Assembly: GCA_002633025.1 (NCBI GenBank)
Contig: NMRB01000013.1
Coordinates: 377,450-441,449 of the forward strand
Direction: 5' to 3'
DNA: 64,000 bases
Origin: Notospermus geniculatus
Lineage: Eukaryota; Nemertea; Pilidiophora; Heteronemertea; Lineidae
Shown here piece by piece: positions 10,879 to 20,481 of the stretch. Made by a program: the position numbers and the translations under genes. Within the stretch, counting starts at the first letter, position 1; every line of letters begins with the position of its first letter. The notes below the pieces were generated by a model that was not told the DNA's origin, ran no database searches, and saw only the letters and a program-made list of their open reading frames with translations.

Positions 10879-11420
10879 GTAACTCTGCGCCATCACTTTC
10901 GTCCTAATAATCCTCAATAAAGGCGAGGATTATGATTTCACCTTCACATGTAGAATCCCTTCATCAACCTTCAGTCTTTTCTAGAGTTTCAGATTGTAAA
11001 GTTCCACTTGAAAAAGACCCCGGTTGGGGTCGAAAATTCGTGAATTCTGGAGATTGACTTCTTGCTTATTATCATTTTGTGTGTCAATTTTGTGCTATTC
11101 TGTATCTTGGATTCATCAACCTTTACATGTATATCCCCTCATCGGTCGATCAGAATGACGGCAGTGCCAAGGGCACACTGTACATCTGAGGGATGTGTTC
11201 GCAGGCAGTGGTAAGTGTCTGGCTAGTGTATATCGAGGGCTATATCCTGCTTCTATTTCCTTTTCCACCAGGAACAAGCAAAAGCAACCTGGAATACACA
11301 GAAGGAAATATTCTAACAGCCAAATGTGAAGAACCAGGAATAATCCGCCCGGGATTACCAATACATTTTTCTTCAACAACCTAATTTCACAGACCCAAAA
11401 TGTTTCCATAACCGTTGCAG

Positions 11421-11563
11421 GCTGCTGCCCTACTAGCAAAGAGGTTGGCCGATAAATCCCTTACCCCGGCAACGTTGTCCTCTGCAGAACTAAAGAGACT
11501 AGGACACATCGTTTGTGGCATGAGCGTTGCTCAAATTAAAGAGATAACAGCAGATGCCTTCAA
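11421..11563 (+). CDS. E19: mesothelin-like part 1
   Basis: Acceptor gttgcag, donor GTAAGT; phase 0 to 2. Contains LSSAELKRLGHIVCGMSVAQ; E37 has the matching LTGSQLRTISNLACGISVSK. Confidence 0.87.
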
Positions 11564-11860
11564 GTAAGTCCTTTGGTGTAATGTGCCGTATTGCGCATGA
11601 ATTGCACTCTCCGTCGTCATGCAGTTCGCCAGTTCTGTATAGCCAACCGTACCGGTTGCAGCCGTGCATTTTGTCCTCAGTTAATCTCGAAAGGTTTTCT
11701 GTCGAGTCAACTTGCACTGCAGTGGCCCAGCCATGGGGAGTGAGCCGATACATAGCCCAGTCAAAATATGAAATTTTGGGCTTAGATTGACCGGACTAAC
11801 TACAGTGCATTGGCCAAACTTGGACGTTGTTAATGCATTTGACATGGTTTGACATTGCAG

Positions 11861-12003
11861 GGGGGCAGCTAGAGCAATCGGAAACCTGGCATGTCTAACT
11901 ATGGACCAACTGAAGGAGTGGAAAACAGTGGCAGTGAAAGCCTTCGGAGCAGTCGACTCACCGTGGAAGACTGGTGATATTGCTGAGCTTGGTCTTATCA
12001 TTG
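11861..12003 (+). CDS. E20: mesothelin-like part 1
   Basis: Acceptor cattgcag, donor GTATGT; phase 2 to 1. Contains NLACLTMDQLKEWKTVAVKA; counterpart E38 has LTTCTTNQLTKFAQKAV. Confidence 0.85.
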
Positions 12004-12130
12004 GTATGTCTGTGGTAACTCTCGACTTTATGTAATGGATGGACATTTTCCGAACAGGCTGGGGGTGGGAAGGGGCAATAGTATTCCTAATGATTTTAGC
12101 CATTTCATTAAATTATTTCTTTTCCTACAG

Positions 12131-12228
12131 CTGGTTTAGATGCCGCAGAAGTCGGAAAGCTGAAACCAGATCAAATATCTAACATAAGAACAGAAGCGAT
12201 TAAACAACTCCCTGCCGATGTATTCAAG
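12131..12228 (+). CDS. E21: mesothelin-like part 1
   Basis: Acceptor cctacag, donor GTAGGG; phase 1 to 0, exactly 98 bp like its counterpart E39. Encodes GLDAAEVGKLKPDQISNI, a G-L/I-x(4)-L-x-P-x-Q-I repeat. Confidence 0.87.
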
Positions 12229-12494
12229 GTAGGGAACTTCGCTCAGATTTGGTTTGGTGACAAAGCCTTGTTCAAGGGCTGCGTCGAGGTTGTTGCTAGT
12301 CCAGGACCCGTGTACACATAAACGTCACAATCGGATGACTGCTAGGCGTGCTGTTGACATATACCACGAACAGGAGAAAGCCATAGGAGCACGAAAAACC
12401 ACAGCATTGTTAGTAATGTGCTTCTGTGTTGGTGATGGTAAAATTTTTCTTCCACGATCCAAGAACATTGTACACGTCGTATTTCCTTCTGTAG

Positions 12495-12621
12495 GTACTC
12501 TCAGTCGATCAAATCAAGGCCCTAAGTTCATCTCAGGCGCAGAGCGTAACCAAGGCACAAATGGCACCACTCGCCCAGGACCAAAAAGATGCTCTTGAAC
12601 TACTTGGAGTGAATATGGATG
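12495..12621 (+). CDS. E22: end of mesothelin-like part 1
   Basis: Acceptor tctgtag, donor GTAAAA; phase 0 to 1. Contains SVDQIKALSSSQAQSVTKAQ. E40 is the counterpart and also ends in phase 1, so linker exon E23 or anchor exon E41 can follow either unit in frame. Confidence 0.85.
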
Positions 12622-12752
12622 GTAAAAAATATATTTCCTATAGATGCGAACTAACAAGTATTTTCATGCAATGAGAATAGCCTAGGTTCTAATGGCCCAG
12701 CTTCTTATTCTAGGGAAATACACTGTGTAGACGTGTATTGCCTCTTCTTCAG

Positions 12753-13444
12753 AAACAACTGAGACAAGCACAACTGTAAGTCCAGTTTCGTCAAAGGGAA
12801 CTACGACATCTGGCACCTCGGTCGTTTCAAAAGATACATCGAGTGGAACTACATCGGGAAAAACTGATGGTACGGGCACAAGCGCTGGCACCTCTGGAAG
12901 TACTGTGAGCAAAACCGATAGTCCAGGCACTGGCACTGGAACAGCCACCACAACCAAACAGGATGGATCCAGCGAAAAGACCAATACTGATGGATCCGGT
13001 GGTTTGACCACGAAACCAGCTGATGAGAAAGGAACGACCAAATCCGGTGGAACGGAAGCTACTGACAAAACAGGTGGAACAGGCATGACGACCAAATCTA
13101 GTGGAACAGGGGTAACGTCAACACCAAGTGGAACGGACGGCAAGACCAAAGCCGTTGGAACAGCGAAGGCAACGCCCTCGGCCAAACCTACAAGCCAAAC
13201 TTCACCCACCATGGGAGGCGAGAATAAAAATACCAAGAAGCCGACCGTAGCTCCGGTTCCTGTGCCGACAATGCCATCTCTTACAGACGTTTTGGAGAAG
13301 GAAAAAGCAGCGAAGAAAAAGTCAGAGGAATTTATGAAGTCGCCAGGTAGTGTTGGTCGGGAGAATGCCAAGGAGGTCGCAGCTGTTATCACCCACATAC
13401 CCTTGACGAAACTGAAAGAGATGCCTGTCGCCGTGCAGACAGCG
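12753..13444 (+). CDS. E23: large mucin-like Ser/Thr/Gly-rich linker exon between the units
   Basis: Acceptor cttcttcag, donor GTAGGT; 692 bp, phase 1 to 0. The first about 150 residues are a degenerate repeat with a T-x-K-x-x-G-T core (TTKSGGT, TDKTGGT, TTKSSGT, TSTPSGT), about 10-13 residues per step, a probable heavily O-glycosylated spacer. The last about 60 residues become charged and helical (LTDVLEKEKAAKKKSEEF, LTKLKEMPVAVQTA) and start superhelix 2. The repeat also leaves the opposite strand open for 307 codons, which I treat as a shadow. Confidence 0.85.
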
Positions 13445-13778
13445 GTAGGTGCCCACCAATTGAAGACATAAATGTACAGGGTGTCCCAAAAAACTTTCCA
13501 GGCCAAATCAGGCAACTTTAGAACCAAGGTTTCCCCGGATACTGTAGACGATCGTCTCAGATGAAAATTAGTCTTTATTTCATCCACACAAATCAGTCGA
13601 TCCAATCATAAGTCATGTCAATTTTTGTGCAGCGAAGTCACAGCATCTAGTTCATGAACCAAATCAAATTGTTTAACAACACTCCTAGCTGGGGGCTGAC
13701 CTTGGTGCACAAAAAATGACAGTTGAGTAAATGGGATGTTGAAATTAATTTCATTTCATTTTTCATATCTCGCTAAAG

Positions 13779-13829
13779 GTCATCAAAGATGCGGTCGCAG
13801 CAAAAAAGTCATATTCTCCGGCCAAGGAG
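13779..13829 (+). CDS. E24: short helical exon, superhelix 2
   Basis: 51 bp, phase 0-0, acceptor gctaaag after a T-rich tract, donor GTAGGA. Encodes VIKDAVAAKKSYSPAKE. Supported by phase and helical character only. Confidence 0.6.
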
Positions 13830-13915
13830 GTAGGAATTTAAAATTCAATGCTTCATGACCTGACGATCCCTTGTTAAAAACTATATCACATCATCCTTCT
13901 TGTGCTCGACATTAT

Positions 13916-14034
13916 GGCCCGCATTTTAGAATGCTCCTCAACGTAAAGGAGTTCCCCAAGGCTATTGTTCTCCTGTTGAGAGCAATAGCCTTGAGGAACC
14001 CTTTTACTTTGAGGAGCATTCTAAAATACGGGCC
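13916..14034. mobile_element. 119-bp inverted-repeat MITE, E24-E25 intron
   Basis: GGCCCGCATTTTAGAATGCT and AGCATTCTAAAATACGGGCC; arms almost fill the element, leaving a CTGTT loop. End sequence similar to 21972-22066. Confidence 0.7.
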
Positions 14035-14133
14035 AATAAGTATCGCGATTAAAAGCTGTCTTGGCCGATGAATCGTTAAAAAGGTGGCCTCATGTGCCTG
14101 CCTCTGCCTTCAGCTGACACCCTGGCAGGCATA

Positions 14134-14269
14134 GGGACCTTCCACAAAGCTTTAATACGGCGTGCGTAAACTATTGTCGATTTGCGGGCCAGCCAGTGTT
14201 CACTGTCAACTCAACAAATGATTTGCGTACAGTAGCCCTAAAGTTACGGGACTTTGTGAATAAGGTCCC
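14134..14269. mobile_element. GGGACCTT-ended MITE, E24-E25 intron
   Basis: GGGACCTTCCACAAAGCTTT facing CTTTGTGAATAAGGTCCC. Relatives at 58846-58990 and degenerate pieces near 8253-8640. Confidence 0.6.
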
Positions 14270-14384
14270 AGGGTCCATATGCATAAACATACTTAATACG
14301 TCAAAGTGTGATACTTATCTTCTGTGTTGTTCAAAGGATAAGTGTCACACTTAGACTTAAGTAGTTTTATGAGTATGGGCCCTG
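14269..14384. mobile_element. CAGGGTCC-ended inverted-repeat MITE, directly abutting the previous element
   Basis: CAGGGTCCATATGCATAAAC facing AGTTTTATGAGTATGGGCCC, with a second arm pair AGTGTGATACTTATC / GATAAGTGTCACACT. Confidence 0.65.
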
Positions 14385-14537
14385 GCCCTCATGAGGTGCA
14401 AGTGTAAAGCGGAAGGTGCCAGATGTCGTAAAAGTGAGTTTGATATTCTTCGGAAGAGGTATCTCGCAAAAGAAATCAGATTCGGAATGGAAAATTAAAG
14501 CTCACAGTTGGAACACTTCCTTATTTTCTATCTCTAG

Positions 14538-14744
14538 GTTAAGGTGCTGCAACTGGCTGAAAATGTTGCAAAAACAATCAAAGTTTGCACAATGAGTAAG
14601 GCTGACTGCACCAAGAAACTTGAAGAGACAAAGGATGTTGTCAATCTTTTCCCAACTTCGCAACAACTTGACCTATTGAAAAATGTGGACGTAAATGCTG
14701 AACTGGTGCAGAAATTTAAAGACGTGAAGATGGGAGATGATTTC
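14538..14744 (+). CDS. E25: superhelix 2
   Basis: Acceptor atctctag, donor GTAAGT; 69 codons, phase 0-0. Two Cys (KVCTMSKADC) and a Leu/Lys-rich helix, comparable to E7-E8 of unit 1. Confidence 0.8.
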
Positions 14745-15026
14745 GTAAGTTGTTGCTGTTCCATCACACACTCATTTTCTTCACGAAATCGCTAAATGTT
14801 TGATCAAATTGAAGATGACGGGAATTATCCTAGCTGGGCACTCGTTAATACATCTTGCCAGCGGTTCGGGGTCTCCGTCAGCTACTGAGTCGACCGTATG
14901 GATCTTTTGTACAATAACTTAGCTGTCCTTCTCAATTTTACCCATGCATGCCAGTTTTTTGCACATCTCATGTCCCAATATTATCCAGAGACAGCCATGT
15001 CAAAACGCCTTTTTTCATCCTTCCAG

Positions 15027-15065
15027 AGGATTAAGCTGACGCAGTTATATATTAATATTAACAAG
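15027..15065 (+). CDS. E26: putative micro-exon, superhelix 2
   Basis: 39 bp, phase 0-0, between a pyrimidine-rich acceptor (catccttccag) and donor GTAAAT. Encodes RIKLTQLYININK. E25 would also splice in frame straight to E27, so this exon could be optional or false. Confidence 0.4.
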
Positions 15066-15229
15066 GTAAATTCTTCGTGAGTTCCTAGTTTTTGTACTAC
15101 GCACATTGGCGTATGTTCTGCACCGTATGATTTTTTTTTAACAGTTAAATACCGACATTTTACTCTGGTACATTAAAACATTTCACAGCAATTCGTTCAG
15201 GATGTCAACCTTCTTCAACTTTATACTAG

Positions 15230-15442
15230 GTGAAGGTTACCGATACCAAGGCGATTAATGAACTTCCTATACGATGTAAGGCTTCCCTACCAGCATCCTT
15301 TGCAAGCAAGATGTCCCAAAAAGAGGCCAAGGCTAATTTTGTATCCATCGTACAGGGCAGTGCTGAAATAAACAAGGACAATAAAGAAGGAGCGCCATCT
15401 GACGCACAACCAACAACTACTGTCCATGTTGTGATAGGGAAG
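15230..15442 (+). CDS. E27: superhelix 2
   Basis: Acceptor atactag, donor GTGAGC; 71 codons, phase 0-0. Contains INELPIRCKASLPASFASKM followed by a polar loop rich in Asn, Asp and Thr. Confidence 0.8.
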
Positions 15443-15689
15443 GTGAGCATAAGGGGGGTCTCTTTCTGTTGGGAGGAACCGCTACACTGATATTTGATCA
15501 ACATGTTCGAACGGTCAAACAAACAACATGTTCGAATGGTCTTGTCGCTGATACAGTCAGTCGAAAAGATGATGAACCAGACCCCCCCCCAAAAAAAAAA
15601 AATTCATTGCTATCTTCATGTTCTGAATACTGCTCTTCACAGAATGACTCAGGCATACACTGCTTAAATATCATGTCTTTGTTTCACAG

Positions 15690-15839
15690 CTGCCCGCAAA
15701 GATTCTGGATGATACGGACTGGAATACCATCCTCCAACACCGACTCCTTGGTCTAATGGATTTCTCTGATGTTAGGAATGCCCCAACATCTAAGCTGTGT
15801 CCAATGCAACCTGGCGTGCATAAGAACTGTGGGAAACTG
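15690..15839 (+). CDS. E28: superhelix 2
   Basis: Acceptor tttcacag, donor GTGAGT; 50 codons, phase 0-0. Two Cys (KLCPMQPGVHKNCGKL). Block A begins inside this exon near 15770: only its 3' part is repeated at 20482-20548. Confidence 0.83.
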
Positions 15840-15996
15840 GTGAGTGACTGATATGCAGTGATACAACCCTCGACTTTTCAGCTTGTTTCATCAGTTTACT
15901 TTCGCTAGTTTCGAAGCCTCATCACTCGTTGTGCGTCAGTCTAGATAGTGCCCACCCCTGTAGTTTAAACCTCAGACATGTCTCCTCGTTTTCCAG

Positions 15997-16188
15997 TGTA
16001 CCTTAGTTTGCGCCAAATGCAAGTCAGTGTACGGAGAAATCACGGCAAGGAGTACCATGGACTTGTATGGCGACTCGATGTTTTTCCTGTCCAAGGATTA
16101 CTTTAACATTAAAGATACAACACTCCTTTTTGAAGTTGCAAAGAAGTGGCAGGAGTACAGGCGTAAAGCTCATAAGACAGAATACATG
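15997..16188 (+). CDS. E29: superhelix 2 (copy A1)
   Basis: Acceptor ttttccag, donor GTAAGA; 64 codons, phase 0-0. Starts CTLVCAKCKSVYGE, with three Cys close together. A2 copy at 20706-20897. Confidence 0.83.
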
Positions 16189-16544
16189 GTAAGAGCCCAG
16201 TAGCCCAGTAGGTTACGCAGCTACGTACGATCAAAGTTTTTGGTTACACACATTTTCCAAGCTGAAGGATTACATCATCGGCAGTTTTGAAAGGCAAATA
16301 AGTAGCCTAATGTTACCCTAGAAATTCCACGTCGTTCAGAAATTCAAAGTTGTGTATTCTCTTTTAAACTCACGATTTTCATGGCTGTCTTTTGCACAAC
16401 GTACCCAAATGGACAATCCAAACCATTCTCAACTATCCAGAGGGTGGGATAATATTGCCAGCAACATGTTTCTTTTCATAATCTTGTTCGACAGGAGAAC
16501 CATTTTTATCATCACATCGTGCATCAGCAGTGTTATTCTTTCAG

Positions 16545-16663
16545 AACCCTGCCCTGGTCACTGGCCTCTTCAAAAACATGAAAACCAAATTTGAAAAAGA
16601 CAGCGCTCTGCTAAACGACACTAAGAATCTTGACTACTATGGGAGTCTTTTGGGCCATAAATA
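16545..16663 (+). CDS. E30: superhelix 2 (copy A1)
   Basis: Acceptor tctttcag, donor GTATGT; phase 0 to 2. Encodes NPALVTGLFKNMKTKFEKDS. A2 copy at 21513-21631. Confidence 0.82.
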
Positions 16664-16940
16664 GTATGTATGGCTGCCTGCATGGGATTCTATCAGTTCC
16701 ACTGGTCATCATGACCAAGATCAGTTATTTGCTAAATGCAAATGCCAAGTTAATGGCCGGAATAAGGTCATCGTGAGTCTCTGGTGTTGGATGATTAAAT
16801 GTCGTTATGGCCATTGAGACAAAATTCAATGTCACTGCGACCTCAGTCTGTCGTATGTATACATGTATAGATGTTATAGGTTGCACCCAAACCAAGTTGA
16901 GTGATGATTGTTGACTAAATGACATTATTTGCACTTACAG

Positions 16941-17064
16941 CTTCTCGGATTTGATACCAAGCTTACCGAATGATGTCTTGCAGAGAGTTTGCAAGAGGCA
17001 GATACTAATGCCGTTGATGAGATCCACGAAATCCATAGGAGAACTACGGGAAAAATGTCTGGAG
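16941..17064 (+). CDS. E31: superhelix 2 (copy A1)
   Basis: Acceptor cacttacag, donor GTGCGT; phase 2 to 0. Encodes DLIPSLPNDVLQRVCKRQIL. A2 copy at 22214-22337. Confidence 0.83.
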
Positions 17065-17293
17065 GTGCGTTATTACGAACTCTAGATCTCCACTGGTTAT
17101 TGTGATTTACTAGTAAATCTGATATCTTACAACAGCAAAATGTTCAGACGTTTGATAAATGGTACTCTAGGAATGTTTTAAGACGCCATCAACGTTGGTG
17201 TTTATCAGCCTCTTCACATGGCAACACCATTATTCACAAAAAGCTACCAAAAGTCAGCCTCAGTAACGTGTTCTATCGCGTTGTTTCGTCCAG

Positions 17294-17463
17294 GCGGGAG
17301 TTCCTATGAGCCAACTGAACGGACTTCTTCTTGATTTGCCATTGGAAAACGTGACCAACATCAAAGACAAGGATCTGTACCAAGCATTGTGGGCAATAGC
17401 AAGAAATGTTCATAATCTGAAGACAAGGAAGGCCGTTGCTGACAGGATGATAAATTACATTTT
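17294..17463 (+). CDS. E32: superhelix 2 (copy A1)
   Basis: Acceptor cgtccag, donor GTAAGT; phase 0 to 2. Encodes SQLNGLLLDLPLENVTNIKD, with an NVT N-glycosylation sequon. A2 copy at 22570-22739 differs by P to S and W to G. Confidence 0.83.
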
Positions 17464-17784
17464 GTAAGTACACTGTGCGATTAAATGCAATAATGTATAT
17501 TCGGTTTATTTGATGAAGAATTAGGCAATGTCGACTAAATTTGAAATTCCAGCACCGGCTGGCTGGGCCACCTGTAGCAGTAAAAAGTGTCCCCCTGTAA
17601 AAAGTGTCAATTTCTATTGTTGAATGACGGAATAAGCGGCATGCGTATAGAAACCAATTGTCAGAGATTAGAATGTAACAATAGGATCTTTTGTTGCCCG
17701 GACAGTTTTTCCTAGGACATTCTTTCCCTTCACACCTGTTCTAATTTAAACAAAGAGTAATGGTGGATGCCCCTACTTTTGCAG

Positions 17785-17896
17785 GAAGCTGGACCCGAAC
17801 ATGAATACGTTGGGAAAATTGCCTACTTCAATGCTACTACAATTATCTACCTTACTTGGCGAATTGGAAGTTGATTCACTCAAGCAGATAAATAAG
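17785..17896 (+). CDS. E33: superhelix 2 (copy A1)
   Basis: Acceptor tttgcag, donor GTACGG; phase 2 to 0. Encodes LGKLPTSMLLQLSTLLGELE, a Leu-rich family helix. A2 copy at 23059-23170. Confidence 0.83.
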
Positions 17897-18135
17897 GTAC
17901 GGGATATGGTGGATATTTTAGAAACAAACAAACAACCTTAGTACACTGTAACATTACTGCACAATTTTATAGACTTCATAACTGGCAACTTGTCCGATTC
18001 GGTCGAAAGGAATAATTTAAAGCACCCATTATTACTCTTACACTTCGATACTTACTGGAAGCAAACCCTACTCAAAATCTTACAGTACTTGTTCCTGCGT
18101 TGATATTTGTTTCTGATTGATTTCTCTAAAAAAAG

Positions 18136-18340
18136 GAAACCTTGGAAGAGGTTACTGCATCGCTGTCGTCGGAGTACAGAAAACTGGAGATCAATTGCAT
18201 GTACCGAAACAAAGAGTGCGCCTTCCCAAACTCCGATTACTGTGCGTCGGGTTTAGCACAGGAGATGAAGAATCTTTTGGATGCTCAGCAAAATCGACCG
18301 ACTACAGCCGGGAGGAGGAGGAGAAGACGAGCAACGTCAG
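18136..18340 (+). CDS. E34: helical exon ending in furin-type site, unit 2 (copy A1)
   Basis: Acceptor aaaaaag after a T-rich stretch, donor GTACGC; phase 0 to 1. Three Cys (CMYRNKECAFPNSDYC) and a terminal run GRRRRRRATS, an optimal polybasic furin-type site. The A2 copy (23410-23614) reads GRRRRKRATS. Equivalent to E16 in unit 1. Confidence 0.86.
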
Positions 18341-18614
18341 GTACGCCATCCTTTTTCCTAATGACCACAGGAATGGACACTTTCAGCTTCGCACAGAAAA
18401 TTCATCTGATGCGAGGTGAAGTTTCTAAGAATTGTTTGAATGTGTTGTAGCAGCTTTTCGACGATCTGGACTAACGAACCAAAGCAGATGGACATTCACC
18501 AGAGAATCTTCAGAACTGCAGGCAGAAAACTTCACGTCAAACCAGTAAACTAAACAATATTCTCTTGGATCGGACCTGAAATCGTTGTAGCCTCTTTGAT
18601 CGTCTGCTTTTCAG

Positions 18615-18796
18615 AAGTCACGCCGGTCACGTGCATTAACATTAGAACACTCGGGAATGGTGTGACCAGTCTGACCTCCAATCAACTTAAAACAATAAAA
18701 GAACAAGACTTCAAAGATTGTACGAGTCGACTGGGCAATCCTTCCCTTCCATTCACCGTGGAGCAGCTCGAAACTTTGGCAAAACGTGCAAAAGAG
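18615..18796 (+). CDS. E35: mesothelin-like part 2, first exon after the furin site (copy A1)
   Basis: Acceptor cttttcag, donor GTAAAT; phase 1 to 0. EVTPVTCINIRTL and LTSNQLKTIKEQDFKDC match E17. In copy A1 no E36-like exon follows before the sequence breaks off near 19210; E36 occurs only after copy A2. Confidence 0.86.
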
Positions 18797-18892
18797 GTAA
18801 ATTTTTAAAGTGAATCTTACCCTAGTATAACGAACTTTGCCGACATGTACGCGTTTCTTTCAGGACCGTAAAAAATGGTTCATACGTGTATA

Positions 18893-19127
18893 AAGTCTGG
18901 CAACACCTATCTTCGACCTAATGGAATGCGGAAGTCATGTAATGTGGCAGAGCTTTGCGGTTTTTAATCATGCTTGTTGATCACTTGTGGTCGTTCCCGA
19001 TTGTTCGTGTTGTCCACCGGTCATTCAATAGTCGCATGTGATTAAAGGTCCGTGGAAAATCCAACGATCAATTTCCTAACTTCCGCATTCCATTAGGTCA
19101 AAGATACATGTAGATGTTGCCAGACTT
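18893..19127. mobile_element. 235-bp inverted-repeat MITE flanked by TA, in A1 only
   Basis: Ends AAGTCTGGCAACA and TGTTGCCAGACTT, arms about 40 bp, flanked by TA on both sides (18891-18892, 19128-19129). Copy A2 has the empty site (about 24180-24188). A TACATGTA follows directly at 19128-19135. Confidence 0.75.
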
Positions 19128-19493
19128 TACATGTAGCTGCTTCATTAGGGAGTTTGAGATCAGCAACTTATCACGGATCCTTATACGTATACGGATAGAT
19201 TTCTGTACAGTTAGGTAAAGGACTAAAGTGAACGAACGAAAACGTAAGGATACGTTCACCATTGTAACCGGTGATGTGATTGGTGAGGAGTAAACGTATT
19301 GATATGTGGCGCCACTGGTTAGGTCCACTTCGCTTACGTCCCGTCTGTGATTGGTTCATCAGCAATGTGTGTAACACGCCCATTGACAGCTGAATTTAGT
19401 TGTATGATATGACTAATCACCTTGACATGCTTGAGGCGAGCGCCACTGGTAGCGAGCGTCACGGGTAGCTGAGGTCAGGCGGCAACTCGCAGA

Positions 19494-20402
19494 ACGATTA
19501 TAATTATAACGCAGTGGATATATACCCGACTGTCGGTTCCCCAGTTCACAATATTTTCTTGCAGACCCGACCGAAACTTCAACCAGTCGGGTCTCCAATT
19601 CATGGAATTTCCTTGTGGAACCGACTGAAATCTCAATCAGTCGTGTCTCCAGTTATGAAAATTCTTGGGGAGCCGACGAGATTTAGGCCTACGCGACGGA
19701 AGTTCTCAGTCAGCAAACTCTAATGATTCCCCCAAATGGACGCATAGGTCCCAGCCTAGCCTAGTGGTTGGCGTGCGTGGCTATCAAACTGAAGTCTACG
19801 GGTTCGAATCCCGTCACGACAGCGGCTTTTTTCTATCATTTTTTTGTAGTTTTATTTTTTCTTGTCGATTTGTTATCAATATCGACCCCGCGTGACAGTC
19901 AGAAAATGGTGAACAAAACCTTTCTTGAGCTGAAATGATGAAAAAAATTTTGGCCCCTAGACCTCTGAAAAATATTTTTTCATCACACAGGAGCTGTCAA
20001 CAACTGTAAAAGGAGAATATGGGGACAAATGGACCCCGTCAAGAAAGAAATTAAACTGACCATCACGGTCGCTGTAGGAAGAAAAAAATCATTATATGCA
20101 CGCATATACGACCCGCGTCGAGGCCGCAAGAAATGCTCTGTACTGGGGAAACGGTCGACGGTCGGGTCTCGTAGCTGATAATTTGGGCTTGCAGCCACGA
20201 CTGGTCGGGGCTCGAAGATATTAAATTAGGCTTGCAGATACGACCGTCGGGGCCGCAAGAAAAGCTCTGTACTGGGGAAACGACGGTCGGGTCTGCAAGA
20301 CAGCATATTACTTGCGGAAACGACCGTCGTTTCTGCAAGACGAAATTTATTACCTGCGGGGCCGACCGTCGGGTAAATATCCCCAGCCTAATTATAATCC
20401 CT
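19494..20402. mobile_element. Foldback-like element with internal subrepeats
   Basis: Outer ends form an imperfect inverted repeat (ATTATAATTATAACGC with GGATATATACCCGACTG at the left, GGGTAAATATCCCCAGCC with TAATTATAATCCC at the right). Inside, a CGACCGTCGGG-type unit followed by TCTGCAAGA or GCCGCAAGAAA recurs many times in both orientations. A tRNA-like piece sits inside it. It fills most of the spacer between A1 and A2. Confidence 0.55.
19752..19825 (+). repeat. tRNA-derived sequence (SINE head or pseudo-tRNA)
   Basis: Has an A-box-like TAGCCTAGTGGTTGGCG and a perfect T arm, ACGGGTTCGAATCCCGT. The presumed 5' acceptor strand does not pair with CACGACA at the 3' side, and a T run follows, so this is probably not a functional tRNA. 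Confidence 0.45.
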
Positions 20403-20481
20403 TCTCAGGGCAGTGCGCAGTGCAATTTTGTTTTACTGTAAGACGATTGTAATCGGTGTAACACATCGTGTTGACTTTTGA

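Noticed and set aside
11193-11384. Extra exon between E18 and E19
   Set aside because: E18 joins E19 in the phase required by the matching E36-E37 pair of unit 2; an additional exon would break that agreement.
12682-13605. 307-codon minus-strand open frame, Val/Pro-rich
   Set aside because: It is the exact antisense of the Thr/Gly/Lys repeat exon E23; the repeat composition keeps the opposite strand open. It has no family resemblance, and the sense strand has matching splice sites and phases.
19752-19825. Functional tRNA gene
   Set aside because: Good B box, but the acceptor stem does not pair and the sequence sits within a repeat; kept only as a tRNA-derived piece.
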